From: an uncultured Clostridia bacterium
GTDB taxonomy: Bacteria; Bacillota; Clostridia; Christensenellales; Borkfalkiaceae
Direction: 5' to 3'
Length of the DNA stretch: 64,000 bases
NCBI GenBank assembly: GCA_947624965.1
Contig: CANQMN010000009.1
Span: 1 to 64,000 of the forward strand
Part shown: positions 53,304 to 61,739 of the stretch, piece after piece
Layout: every line of letters begins with the position of its first letter
Numbering within the stretch: position 1 is the first letter of the stretch
Notes under the pieces: model-generated
Told to the model about the DNA's origin: nothing
Database searches by the model: none
What the model saw: the letters and a program-made list of their open reading frames with translations, nothing else
Program-made: the position numbers and the translations under genes

Positions 53304-54066
53304 ACCGATCTTTTTCGGGCTTGTCCGCTTTCGGCGCGGACTTCTTTTTGCCCATGCGCGCCGTGAAGCTGTCCTTGGCGGCGGCGAGCTGTTCCCTGAA
53401 TTCGGAGAGTTTCTCGAACGGGAACACGAAGCCGACCTTCTCCTTTGCCGCCTCGCGCTTTTCGCGCAGCGTCTCTTTGAGCTTTTCGTAGTGGACGACG
53501 ATGCCGTGCTCGCAGGCAAACTTCTTCATGCGCGCCGCAAGGTGCAGCGAGTGCCCCAGATCGACGAAGAACACGCCGAAGAAGATGCCCACGACGAAGG
53601 CGAACTCGATGTGATGCACGAACCAACGAACCGCTTCGATGACGGGCTCGTCGATGACGAAATAGAAGAACGCCGAGACGAGCAGCCAAAACAGCGAGAA
53701 CAGCGGGCAGATGATGCCCTGGATATTCCCCCAACGGTTGGAATAGTCCCAAAGTTTGATCTTCATCCCCTTGATGAAGATGAGCCCCGCGATGTATTCG
53801 ATGAGCGTCATGGCGACCCCCATGATGAGGATGATGAGCACGGCGTCCAGCCACGCGTAGCCCGTGTCCATCGGGATGCGCGAGATGCCGAAAAGCCCCG
53901 CCACGCCGAACCCGTACAGCGGAAGATAGGGTCCCGTCAGAAAGCCGGGGTTGATCCACTTCTTCGCCGTGAAAAAGCGGCGGAAGAGCACTTCGAGGCA
54001 CCAGCCGAACACACTGCCCACGAAGAACAGAAAGGCAACGACCAAAACAGCGTCGATAAAACTCAT
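53302..54066 (-). CDS. ABC_trans_CmpB family membrane protein
   Basis: This 254-residue protein matches the 'putative ABC-transporter type IV' (CmpB) family common in Firmicutes: VGSVFGWCLEVLFRRFF, WINPGFLTGPYLPLYGFG, TLIEYIAGLIF and WDYSNRWGNIQGIICPLFS. Five to six membrane helices fill residues 1-180; the rest is a charged, coiled tail (EKLKETLREKREAAKEK). No ATPase or binding protein is near, so the transport label is uncertain. It follows hppA in the same direction, separated by a hairpin. Confidence 0.85.
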   Translation of the reverse strand: MSFIDAVLVVAFLFFVGSVFGWCLEVLFRRFFTAKKWINPGFLTGPYLPLYGFGVAGLFGISRIPMDTGYAWLDAVLIILIMGVAMTLIEYIAGLIFIKGMKIKLWDYSNRWGNIQGIICPLFSLFWLLVSAFFYFVIDEPVIEAVRWFVHHIEFAFVVGIFFGVFFVDLGHSLHLAARMKKFACEHGIVVHYEKLKETLREKREAAKEKVGFVFPFEKLSEFREQLAAAKDSFTARMGKKKSAPKADKPEKDR

Positions 54067-54084
54067 ATCTTTTTTCCTCTGTAA

Positions 54085-54122
54085 ACGAAGCCCCTCTCCG
54101 CGGAGAGGGGCTCCCCTTTTTT
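54085..54122. terminator. Hairpin between hppA and the CmpB-type gene
   Basis: AGCCCCTCTCCGCGGAGAGGGGCT is a perfect palindrome with CCCCTTTTTTG on the plus side. On the minus strand it lies just after the hppA stop, with an A-rich stretch before it, and would weaken read-through into the next gene. Confidence 0.65.
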
Positions 54123-54132
54123 GTTTTTTGCT

Positions 54133-56364
54133 TTATGCGCCGAACAAACCGTCGAGCCCTATGGCGTGCAACAGGTTGAAGTCGCGGAACACGACGACGC
54201 ACACGAGCGAAATGGTGGACATAATTTTGATGAGGATATCGAGGGAAGGTCCCACGGTATCCTTCAAAGGATCGCCCACGGTGTCGCCGACGACCGCCGC
54301 GTCGTGCACGCTATCGTACCCCTCTTCGCCCTTCTTGACGCCCTCGACGCCGCCGCTCTCAATGTACTTCTTCGCGTTATCCCACGCGCCGCCCGCGTTG
54401 CCCGTGTAGATGGCGAGCATGATGGCGGAGAGCGTCGCGCCGATGAGAATGCCGCCGACAAAGCCCGGTCCGAAGATGAACCCGCACACGACGGGGATGG
54501 CGATAGCGACGATGCTCGGGACGATCATCTGTTTGAGCGCGCCCTGCGAGGAGATGGTTACGCACTTGGTGCTGTCGGGGTCCTCTTCGCCCGTCAAAAT
54601 TTTGGGATTTTCATGGAACTGGCGGCGCACTTCGTCCACCATCTTGCGCGCCGCTTTTGCAACGGCGTTGATCAGCATTCCCGAGAACAGGAAGGGGATC
54701 GCCGCGCCCAAGATGGCGCCGACGATGACGTCCCCGCGCACGATGTTGAGGAGGAGGTTCGCGCCGTCCTCCATAAAGCCTTCGCCCGCCGCATAGAGAT
54801 AGCTCGACATCATGGACATCGTAGCGAGCGCGGCGGAGCCGATCGCAAAGCCCTTGCCGATCGCCGCGGTCGTGTTGCCGACGCTGTCCAGCTTATCCGT
54901 GATGGCGCGCACGTCCTCGTCGAGCATGCTCATCTCGGCGATGCCGCCCGCGTTGTCCGAAATGGGACCGTATGTATCGACGGAGACGGTCGCCGCGACG
55001 AAGGAGAGCATGCCCATCGCGCCGCAACCGACGCCGAACATGCCGCCGAGCGCGAACGTCGAGAAAATAGCGACGCCCAAGATGACGACGGGGATCATCG
55101 TGGAGATCATGCCCGTTGCCATGCCTTGCGTAATGGTGAGCGCCGCGCCTTCCTTGCTCGCGCGGGAAATGTTCTTCGTTGGCTTGTAGTCGTAGCTCGT
55201 GTAGTATTCGGAGACAATGCCGATGAGAATGCCCGCAACGACGCCGACCGCCGCGCACACCCACGGCGTAATGGCGCCGATGGAGAGCTTCGCGGCTTTC
55301 AATATCTCGGTCGTCTCCTCTTGGAAGAGGAAGATGGAAAGAAGGCACCCGCCCACGAGCGTTACGCCCGCCGAGATCCATGTGGCGAGGTTGAGTTCCA
55401 TGTGCGGATTATCCGAAAGTTTTGGCTTCAAGAGCGGATAGGAGATGCCGATGACGCACCCGATGAGCCCGATCCCCGCAAACAGGATGGGGAAGAGCAG
55501 CATTCTTTGGAGAAGGCTCGCCGTAAGTCCCTCTGTGTGGACAAACAGTTCGATGGCGAGAATGACCGTCGCCATGATGGCGCCGACGTAGCTTTCGAGA
55601 AGGTCTGCGCCGAGCCCCGCGACGTCGCCCACGTTGTCGCCCACGTTGTCGGCGATGGTGGCGGGGTTGCGGGGGTCGTCCTCGGGAATGTGCGCTTCCG
55701 TCTTGCCGACGAGGTCCGCGCCCATGTCCGCCGCCTTGGTGTAGATGCCGCCGCCCACGCGGTTGAAGAGCGCGATGATGGAGCAGCCGAGGGCGTAGCC
55801 CGAGAGCACGATGGAGAGGTTATAGCTCTGCTGTGTGATGGGGTTGACGTTTTCGATGACGGGATTTGCCGCGTTGATGTCGATCATGCCCTCTGCCCAG
55901 CCGAAACAGCAGTAGACGATAATGGCGCCGAGGAGTGCAAAGCCCGCCACGCACAGCCCCATGACGGAGCCGCCGCGGAAGGCGACTTTCAAGGTCTTGC
56001 CGATGTTGCGGCTCTCGTTCGCCGCGTTCGTAACGCGCACGTTGGCGTAGGTCGCGATCTTCATGCCGATGAAGCCCGCCGTAGCCGACATCACCGCGCC
56101 GATGACGAAGGCGACGCCCGCCTCCCACGCAATGAACAGGGCGAGCACGACGGCGACGACCGCGCCGATGATGGCGACGATCTTATATTCATAGAAAATG
56201 AACGCGTTCGCGCCCTCGCGGATCTTCGCCGCAATGTTTTGCATGCGCTCGTTCCCCTCTTTCAGCTTCTTGGTGAGGTAGAAGTTGAGCGCCGCGTACC
56301 CGAGCCCTAAAACCACCGCGAACATGACGATGATCATGAGCAGGTTGAGATACTTGGGATCCAT
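54133..56364 (-). CDS. hppA: K+-dependent membrane-bound pyrophosphatase
   Basis: This 743-residue pump couples pyrophosphate hydrolysis to H+ or Na+ export. About 16 helices are present. The substrate site shows GGGIYTKAADMGADLVGKTEAHIPEDDPRNPA, DNVGDNVGDVAGLGADL and DAAVVGDTVGDPLKDT. In GNTTAAIGKGFAIGSAAL the position that is lysine in K+-independent enzymes is alanine and the third residue after it is glycine, so this is a K+-dependent form; whether Na+ or H+ moves is not told. MDPKYLNL was chosen because CGGAG lies upstream. It has its own promoter. Confidence 0.95.
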   Translation of the reverse strand: MDPKYLNLLMIIVMFAVVLGLGYAALNFYLTKKLKEGNERMQNIAAKIREGANAFIFYEYKIVAIIGAVVAVVLALFIAWEAGVAFVIGAVMSATAGFIGMKIATYANVRVTNAANESRNIGKTLKVAFRGGSVMGLCVAGFALLGAIIVYCCFGWAEGMIDINAANPVIENVNPITQQSYNLSIVLSGYALGCSIIALFNRVGGGIYTKAADMGADLVGKTEAHIPEDDPRNPATIADNVGDNVGDVAGLGADLLESYVGAIMATVILAIELFVHTEGLTASLLQRMLLFPILFAGIGLIGCVIGISYPLLKPKLSDNPHMELNLATWISAGVTLVGGCLLSIFLFQEETTEILKAAKLSIGAITPWVCAAVGVVAGILIGIVSEYYTSYDYKPTKNISRASKEGAALTITQGMATGMISTMIPVVILGVAIFSTFALGGMFGVGCGAMGMLSFVAATVSVDTYGPISDNAGGIAEMSMLDEDVRAITDKLDSVGNTTAAIGKGFAIGSAALATMSMMSSYLYAAGEGFMEDGANLLLNIVRGDVIVGAILGAAIPFLFSGMLINAVAKAARKMVDEVRRQFHENPKILTGEEDPDSTKCVTISSQGALKQMIVPSIVAIAIPVVCGFIFGPGFVGGILIGATLSAIMLAIYTGNAGGAWDNAKKYIESGGVEGVKKGEEGYDSVHDAAVVGDTVGDPLKDTVGPSLDILIKIMSTISLVCVVVFRDFNLLHAIGLDGLFGA

Positions 56365-56401
56365 ATTCTCCGAAATCCTCCCGAAAATAGATACTGCGCA
56401 T

Positions 56402-56430
56402 ATTATAACACTTCCGAACAAAAATGTCCA
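56402..56430 (-). promoter_or_regulatory. Promoter of hppA (extended -10)
   Basis: TGGACA (56425-56430), 17 bp, TATAAT (56402-56407) with TGT before the -10 on the minus strand. Leader about 30 nt. Confidence 0.85.
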
Positions 56431-56480
56431 TGATTCGGAAAGGTTTCGGAAAAAAATGTTTTCTTGCCGCGCGCGGACGG

Positions 56481-56690
56481 TCAAATGTTGCCGAGAAGAT
56501 AGTCGCCCGAAGCGTTGAGCGCCGTCATCAGCCCCACGAGGACCTCCGTCTTGGGAAGCCGCCGCCCCTTGCAGTAACGCCCGAGCGTAAAGCGCGAGAT
56601 CCCCACGGCGCGCGCGACCTCTCTTTTGCTCATGCCGCTCCCCTCGATGGCGAGCGTCAGCCTTTTGCCGAAAAGCCGTTTGTCAAACAT
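56481..56690 (-). CDS. Small XRE/HTH protein
   Basis: This 69-residue protein is essentially one helix-turn-helix domain: LFGKRLTLAIEGSGMSKREVARAVGISRFTLGRYCKGRRLPKTEVLVGLMTALNASGDYLLG. It is read divergently from another XRE gene. The ATG at 56690 has CGGGAG seven bases before it. The ORF continues upstream for 78 further codons to an ATG at 56924, but that ATG follows the -10 box at once, so the long form cannot be translated from its own promoter's start. A leader of about 228 nt results. Targets are unknown. Confidence 0.7.
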   Translation of the reverse strand: MFDKRLFGKRLTLAIEGSGMSKREVARAVGISRFTLGRYCKGRRLPKTEVLVGLMTALNASGDYLLGNI

Positions 56691-57091
56691 AATGAAACTC
56701 CCGAAAAAATTAAAATTTTTTAACGCCGCAAAAAATGCGGAAAAAAACCGAATGAAAAAATGTTCCGCGGACTTATCCCGCCCCGCCGCGGGCACGGAAA
56801 AAACTTGTTCGCCGCTTTTTGAAAGCGGCAAGGCGCCCTTTGCGCTTATCGAAAGGTCGGAAACCGCGCCCCGTTGCAACAAAGCGGGCTCTGCGTTCTT
56901 CAAACTCTTGCGGAACTCTACCATATTATATCACGCCCGCGCGCGTTTGTCCACTTTTTCGGAATTTTCGCGCCGAACGTTGCGGCAACGGATCATCAAA
57001 GTATAACTCAAATTAGTTAGCCTGTCAACTGTTTTGGGTTATTAAGTTAACCCTTTTTCGTTATACAATAACGCAAAAGGGGAAACATCGT
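56691..57091. promoter_or_regulatory. Divergent regulatory region of the two HTH genes
   Basis: The left gene's promoter is TGGACA (56948-56953), 17 bp, TATAAT (56925-56930) on the minus strand. On the right, two palindromes stand before the plus-strand gene: GGGTTA-N6-TAACCC (57036-57053) and CGTTAT-aca-ATAACG (57059-57073), which overlaps a TATACA/TACAAT -10. These look like operators for one or both HTH proteins. The region 56700-56900 is otherwise featureless and AT/GC mixed. Confidence 0.6.
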
Positions 57092-57394
57092 ATGGTGAGT
57101 ATTCTGGAAAAAATCGAACGGCTGCGCAAGGCGCGGGGATGGTCGGTCAACAATCTTGCGATGGAGGCAATGCTGACGCAATCCACCGTGAACAATCTCT
57201 ATATGCGCAACTCCGAACCCAAGCTCTCGACGCTCCGCGCCATTTGCAACGCCTTCGGCATCACGCTTGCCGAGTTTTTCGCCGAAGAGGACGAAACGCG
57301 GGACACGGACGTCGCCGAGCGGCTGCATCGGCGCATCGATGCGCTGTCCCCCGCACAACAGGCGGCGCTGCTCGCCTTTCTCAACGAAGAATAA
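57092..57394 (+). CDS. XRE-family transcriptional regulator
   Basis: This 100-residue protein has an N-terminal Cro/CI-type HTH (LEKIERLRKARGWSVNNLAMEAMLTQSTVNNLYMRNSEPKLSTLRAICNAFGITLAEFFAEE) and a short helical C-terminal tail. It resembles short phage-repressor-like regulators of Firmicutes. AGGGGAAAC lies before the ATG. Two palindromes in front of it suggest self-control. No toxin, phage or restriction gene lies beside it, so its role is open. Confidence 0.85.
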   Translation: MVSILEKIERLRKARGWSVNNLAMEAMLTQSTVNNLYMRNSEPKLSTLRAICNAFGITLAEFFAEEDETRDTDVAERLHRRIDALSPAQQAALLAFLNEE

Positions 57395-57479
57395 CGTTTT
57401 CGGCGTCCGAGAATATGAAAAAGGGGCGGGTTCGCTTCTTTTTCCCATAACGGCGGGTTTCTGTTTTCAGGACAACATG

Positions 57480-57511
57480 CAAAGGGAGCGCAACTTCGGT
57501 TGCGCTCCCTT
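57480..57511 (-). terminator. Terminator of pckG
   Basis: AAGGGAGCGCAAC-cgaaGTTGCGCTCCCTT is a perfect hairpin just past the pckG stop, on the minus side followed by TGCATG; on the plus side TGTTT follows. Confidence 0.7.
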
Positions 57512-57521
57512 GTTTCGTTTC

Positions 57522-59288
57522 TTATTCTTCGCAGTTCTTTTTGAGAACGGCAAGGCTCTCTTTGAGTTCCTTGGGCAGGCGGTCGCCGAACTGCGTGTAG
57601 TACTCGGCAATTTCGTCCGCCTCCGCGCTCCAACGCTTCTTATCCACATAGAGGATGCTTTCGAGCTTCTCCTCGGTGTAGTCGAGCCCTTCGAGGTCGA
57701 TATCCTTCGCGTAGGGAACGTAGCCGATCGCGGTCTCCCGCGCGTCCACCGTCCCGTCGCAGCGGTTCAAGATCCATTCCAAAACGCGCATGTTGTCGCC
57801 GAAGCCGGGCCACAGGAAGTTGCCGTCCCCGTCCTGGCGGAACCAGTTGACGTTGAAGATCTTGGGCGGATTTTTGATTTTTTTGCCCATCTCGATCCAG
57901 TGTCCGAAATAGTCCGCCATGTGATAGCCGCAGAACGGCTTCATCGCCATGGGGTCGTGGCGAAGAACGCCCACCGCGCCCGTCGCCGCCGCCGTGGTCT
58001 CCGAGCTCATGATGGAGCCGACGAACACGCCGTGGTTCCAATCGCGGGACTGGTAGACGAGGGGCGTCGTCGTCGCCCTTCTGCCGCCGAAGATGATGGC
58101 GTCGAGCGGGACGCCCTCCTTGGAATTGAATTCGGGCGAGAGGCAGGGGCAGTTCTCGGCGGGCGCCGTGAACCGCGAATTGGGATGCGCCGCCTTCACG
58201 CCGCTTGCGGGCGTCCAGTCGTTTCCGAGCCAGTCGATGAGTTTTTCGGGCGGCTGTTTGGTGAGCCCTTCCCACCACACGGTGTTGTCCGAAGGGTCGA
58301 TGGCGACGTTCGTGAAGATGGTTCCCTTTCGCGTTGCGGCGAGGGCGTTGGGGTTGGACTTTTGGTTGGTGCCGGGCGCGACGCCGAAGAAGCCGTTTTC
58401 GGGGTTGACCGCCCACAGCCTTCCGTCCTCGCCGAGCCTGATCCACGCGATGTCGTCGCCCACGCATTCCACTTTATAACCCTTTTCGAGATAGTGCTTG
58501 GGCGGAATGAGCATGGCGAGATTTGTCTTGCCGCACGCGGACGGGAACGCCGCCGCGAGATATTTCTTTTTGCCGTCGGGATACGTTACGCCCAAAATGA
58601 GCATGTGTTCCGCCATCCATCCCTCCGTTTTTCCGAGATAGGACGCGATGCGCAGAGCGAAGCATTTCTTGCCGAGGAGCACGTTCCCGCCGTATGCGGA
58701 GTTCACCGAGATGATGGTGTTGTCCTCGGGGAAGTGCATGATGTACCGCTTTTCGGGGTCGACGTCGCACTTGCAGTGGAAGCCCTTGATGAAGTCGCCT
58801 TCTTTGCCGAGATAGTCGTAGATCTCGGTGCCGACGCGCGTCATGATCGCCATGTTCAGGACGACATAGATGCTGTCCGTGACCTCGATGCCGATTTTGG
58901 AGAAGGGGGAGCCGACGACGCCCATCGAATAGGGGATGACGTACATGGTGCGTCCCTTCATCTTCCCGCGGGCGATCTCGCCGCAGAGACGATACGCCTC
59001 GTTCGGATCCATCCAATAGTTGACGGGACCCGCGTCCTCTTTTTTCTTGCAGCAGATGAACGTCCGCGCCTCGACGCGCGCGACGTCGTTCTCCGCCGTA
59101 CGGTGATAATAACAACCGGGAAGTTTTTCCTGGTTGAGTTTGATCATTTCTCCCGTCTTTACCGCCTCTTCGCGCAGTGCGGCAAGTTGTTTCTCGCTCC
59201 CGTCGATCCAGACGATCTGGTCGGGACAGGCAAGCTCGGCGCTCTTTTTTACAAATTCGAGCACCTTTTTGTTTTCGGTCAATGCCAT
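57522..59288 (-). CDS. pckG: Phosphoenolpyruvate carboxykinase (GTP)
   Basis: This 588-residue enzyme interconverts oxaloacetate and PEP using GTP. AFPSACGKTNLAM is the P-loop with the reactive cysteine typical of the GTP type; CVGDDIAWI holds the Mn2+-binding aspartates, FGGRRATTTPLVY and NWFRQDGDGNFLWPGFGDN complete the site. The ATP form (pckA), which is unrelated in sequence, is absent. GGAGGTAAC precedes the ATG and a promoter lies about 55 bp upstream. No regulator is adjacent. Confidence 0.97.
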   Translation of the reverse strand: MALTENKKVLEFVKKSAELACPDQIVWIDGSEKQLAALREEAVKTGEMIKLNQEKLPGCYYHRTAENDVARVEARTFICCKKKEDAGPVNYWMDPNEAYRLCGEIARGKMKGRTMYVIPYSMGVVGSPFSKIGIEVTDSIYVVLNMAIMTRVGTEIYDYLGKEGDFIKGFHCKCDVDPEKRYIMHFPEDNTIISVNSAYGGNVLLGKKCFALRIASYLGKTEGWMAEHMLILGVTYPDGKKKYLAAAFPSACGKTNLAMLIPPKHYLEKGYKVECVGDDIAWIRLGEDGRLWAVNPENGFFGVAPGTNQKSNPNALAATRKGTIFTNVAIDPSDNTVWWEGLTKQPPEKLIDWLGNDWTPASGVKAAHPNSRFTAPAENCPCLSPEFNSKEGVPLDAIIFGGRRATTTPLVYQSRDWNHGVFVGSIMSSETTAAATGAVGVLRHDPMAMKPFCGYHMADYFGHWIEMGKKIKNPPKIFNVNWFRQDGDGNFLWPGFGDNMRVLEWILNRCDGTVDARETAIGYVPYAKDIDLEGLDYTEEKLESILYVDKKRWSAEADEIAEYYTQFGDRLPKELKESLAVLKKNCEE

Positions 59289-59342
59289 TTTGTTACCTCC
59301 TCGGATTCCCTTGCGCGGCGGATCGTTCCCCCGCACGATATT

Positions 59343-59371
59343 ATTATACCACGTTTCCCGAAGGAAGTAAA
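59343..59371 (-). promoter_or_regulatory. Promoter of pckG
   Basis: TTTACT (59366-59371), 17 bp, TATAAT (59343-59348) on the minus strand. Confidence 0.75.
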
Positions 59372-59422
59372 CAATTTGAGATAAGTTTTCCGCCCGTCCT
59401 TCCTTTTGGCGGCGACATAGAA

Positions 59423-59456
59423 AAGCGCCGCGCCCTGTTCGGCGCGGCGTTTTTCA
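59423..59456 (-). terminator. Terminator of the 323-residue hypothetical gene
   Basis: CGCCGCGCC-gaacaGGGCGCGGCG on the minus strand with A-run before and TTTTC after; 5 bp past the stop. Confidence 0.85.
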
Positions 59457-60425
59457 CGCGTCCCCGACGCGGACATAATCGCCCGTGTCGGCGTCCTGAA
59501 ACACGACATAGAAGCCCTCTTCGCCCGAAATGCCGTCCGCGGGGACGAACATACAGCGCTCCCTTATTTCTTCGGGCGGGTCTCCCTCTTTGGGGACGGC
59601 GACGCAGAGGTATCGCGGGCGTCCCTCTTCGTAGAGAATGCCGAGGAGCGCGCCGTCCGCGTCCACCCAGTCGGAATCGGGGAACGCCCGTTTGAGCCTT
59701 CCGTCGGCGGGGTAGCGGGCAAAGGCGGTATCGAGCTTTTCTCTGACCTCTTTATAATATGTAAGCGAGCCGCGGGGGAGGAGAGGAGCTTCATGCGCAG
59801 AAGTCTCGCCCCCGTTTTCGTTCTCTCCCTCTTTTTGGAGAGCGGGAGAAGGAGCGCTTTCATCCGCAGAAGTTTCGCCGTCCTCCCGAAAGTAGTTTGC
59901 GGAGGCGATCGCCTCGTCGTCGTAAGCCTGCGCGCGTTCGCGAAAGCAGTCCCCCTCGGCGGGATCGGGGAGCGGCACGCCCGGCGCGAAGGGCACATTG
60001 GGCGCGGGTCCCGGGAGTTGGGTCGGCGGCAGGGGCGTGGGGACCTTTTTTTTCTGCGCCTCGGCAAAGACGGACAAAAGCGGCTCGTGCGAGAGGGGGG
60101 AATTGCCGCACCGCCCGAATGCGACGGGTTCCGCCTCGCCGCGCACGTAGACGAGAAGCGCGGCAAACCCTTCCCGCAGGGAGGGCGCGTCCGCCTCCCT
60201 CATCGGCGCGTTCCCGGAGAGCGAAAAGAGCAAAACTTTGCCGCCCGCCCAGACGGCGAGCGCATACCGCCCCTCCGAGAGCGGGGCGATGCCCGTAAGG
60301 CGGGGCGTTACCGTGAGTTCCGTTCCCATCCGCTCTGCATAGACGGCGCCCGTGAGCGCGCTCCCGTCCGCCGTGAATCCTTTTTTTATCTGTTTGAGCA
60401 CGCAAACGCGTTTTTCGTAAGCCAT
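59454..60425 (-). CDS. Hypothetical protein, two conserved ends joined by a disordered linker
   Basis: This 323-residue protein is not recognised. Residues 1-125 (VCVLKQIKKGFTADGSALTGAVYAERMG, SEGRYALAVWAGGKVLLFSL, AALLVYVRGEAEPVAFG) look like a beta-rich domain. Residues 130-225 are Pro- and Glu-rich and probably unfolded (TPLPPTQLPGPAPNVPFAPGVPLPDP). Residues 230-323 form a second ordered part (YYKEVREKLDTAFARYPADGRLKRAFPDSDWVDADG, YLCVAVPKEGDPPEEIRERCMFVP). No signal peptide or membrane helix. AAGGAGCG precedes the ATG; TATAAT lies at 60446-60451. It is monocistronic. Confidence 0.75.
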   Translation of the reverse strand: MAYEKRVCVLKQIKKGFTADGSALTGAVYAERMGTELTVTPRLTGIAPLSEGRYALAVWAGGKVLLFSLSGNAPMREADAPSLREGFAALLVYVRGEAEPVAFGRCGNSPLSHEPLLSVFAEAQKKKVPTPLPPTQLPGPAPNVPFAPGVPLPDPAEGDCFRERAQAYDDEAIASANYFREDGETSADESAPSPALQKEGENENGGETSAHEAPLLPRGSLTYYKEVREKLDTAFARYPADGRLKRAFPDSDWVDADGALLGILYEEGRPRYLCVAVPKEGDPPEEIRERCMFVPADGISGEEGFYVVFQDADTGDYVRVGDA

Positions 60426-60534
60426 GTTTCGCTCCTTTTTGCACGATTATAGCGCACAGGCGCGCGAAAAAAACGTCGAATCCCGTCGCAGGAAGAGAAA
60501 AAGAACGGAAAAACGCGCCGCGCGGGCGCAAACA

Positions 60535-60562
60535 AAAAAACTCCCCGAGCGGGGAGAAAAAA
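60535..60562 (-). terminator. Terminator of the rsmG-ypsA unit
   Basis: TCTCCCC-gctcGGGGAG followed by TTTTTTTG on the minus strand; 8 bp past the stop. Confidence 0.85.
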
Positions 60563-60569
60563 CGGACGG

Positions 60570-61025
60570 TCAGAGGAATATGACTTCGACGCCCTTTTGT
60601 TTGGCGTAGTTTACGGTATACGCCGTGCCCCCCGTCTCCTTCGTGCAGTAGGCGAGCACGACGTCGCAGCGGTCCACCATATAGCGGTCCCGCGCGAGAT
60701 AACAGCCGTTGCGGAAACTCGGAAAGAGCACCGTCTTTTCGTCGCACCACGCGAGCAGTTCGCGATATTTTTTCTTTTCTGCCGCGCCGAAGCGCGCTTC
60801 CTGCCCCTCGTACGGGATACAGGCGCGCAAAAAGATGCGCTTTCTCTGTTTGTACTCGACGAGCATGGCGAGCGCTTCCAAATCGAACCCCGTCGCCATG
60901 CCGCAGAGAAAGGTGTCCGCGCCGCTGTCGATGAGGGCGCCGAGCGCATCGTGCAGCGCGTTCCGATCGAAATTTTCGGGAAGATCGCGGTGCCCCGTGA
61001 GCGCGCAGACTTTCATAGCGGACAT
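60570..61025 (-). CDS. YpsA/DUF1273 SLOG-family protein
   Basis: This 151-residue Rossmann-like protein shows KVCALTGHRDLPENFD at the start and ADTFLCGMATGFDLEALAML, ARDRYMVDRCDVVLAYCTKETGGTAYTVNYAKQKG, the SLOG pattern. YpsA relatives in Bacillus affect cell division and oxidative stress and are thought to bind a nucleotide-like ligand; the ligand is not known. GGGAGGGAG lies before the ATG. It overlaps the end of rsmG by 13 bp and so is coupled to it. Confidence 0.88.
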   Translation of the reverse strand: MSAMKVCALTGHRDLPENFDRNALHDALGALIDSGADTFLCGMATGFDLEALAMLVEYKQRKRIFLRACIPYEGQEARFGAAEKKKYRELLAWCDEKTVLFPSFRNGCYLARDRYMVDRCDVVLAYCTKETGGTAYTVNYAKQKGVEVIFL

Positions 61026-61702
61026 TTTTTCTCCCTCCCCTGTCCGCGCGGATATTTTTCGGGCGTGCGCGCCGTCTTCTTCACGGCGACGAGTGTGCGT
61101 ATCCCGTAGTTTTCGGGAAGTTCGTAGCGGACGGACGTCTCCTCTCCCCCCAAGACGGAAAACGCGCGCCGCGCTTCCGAGATCTCTTCTTCCGCGTCCC
61201 CCTTGTAGGCGAGAAAGACGCCGCCCCGCCGCACGAAGGGCATGCAGTACTCCGCCAGCGTATTGAGCCGCGCCACCGCGCGGGCGCAACAGACGTCGTA
61301 CTTTTCGCGGTGCGCGGGATCCTTTGCGAGATTTTCCGCCCGCGCGTTGAAAACAGCCGCGTCGAGCGCGAGCTTTTCCGCGGCGATTTTGAGAAATTCA
61401 CACTTTTTCCCCGTGCTCTCCACAAGCGCGAAATGCAGATCTTCCCGCACGATCATGAGGGGAATTGAGGGAAACCCCGCGCCCGAACCCACTTCCAACG
61501 CCTTCGCGCCGCGCGGAAAATAGGCTTCCCCCGCCAAACTGTCGAGAAAATGTTTATAAAACACGTCCCGCTCCTCCGTTACGGCGGTGAGATTGTACCT
61601 TCCGTTGTACTCCGTGAGGAGGCGGAAGAAGAGGTCGAATTTCTCCTTTTTCCGCAAAATTTGTTCCTTTAACGCGCCGAAATCGGGCAAAACCGCAATC
61701 AT
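61013..61702 (-). CDS. rsmG: 16S rRNA (guanine-527-N7)-methyltransferase
   Basis: This 229-residue enzyme (GidB) methylates G527 of 16S rRNA. YNGRYNLTAVTEERDVFYKHFLDSL and ALEVGSGAGFPSIPLMI (SAM loop) are the family signatures; VCCARAVARLNTLAEYCMPFVRRGG follows. MIAVLPDFGALKEQ was chosen as start because a TATAAT ends 6 nt before it, which makes the mRNA leaderless; the long ORF above runs through the origin region. rsmG near oriC is a conserved bacterial arrangement. It is the last leftward gene before the origin. Confidence 0.95.
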   Translation of the reverse strand: MIAVLPDFGALKEQILRKKEKFDLFFRLLTEYNGRYNLTAVTEERDVFYKHFLDSLAGEAYFPRGAKALEVGSGAGFPSIPLMIVREDLHFALVESTGKKCEFLKIAAEKLALDAAVFNARAENLAKDPAHREKYDVCCARAVARLNTLAEYCMPFVRRGGVFLAYKGDAEEEISEARRAFSVLGGEETSVRYELPENYGIRTLVAVKKTARTPEKYPRGQGREKKCPL

Positions 61703-61708
61703 GAGAAA

Positions 61709-61737
61709 ATTATAACACAGAACGCCGCGTTTATCAA
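61709..61737 (-). promoter_or_regulatory. Promoter of rsmG, leaderless
   Basis: TTGATA (61732-61737), 17 bp, TGT-TATAAT (61709-61714) on the minus strand. Six bases (TTTCTC) separate the -10 from the ATG at 61702. Confidence 0.8.
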
Positions 61738-61739
61738 CC

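Noticed and set aside
56691-56924. 78-residue N-terminal extension of the 69-residue HTH protein
   Set aside because: The upstream ATG lies directly after the TATAAT box, so it cannot be in its own mRNA; an RBS supports the shorter form.
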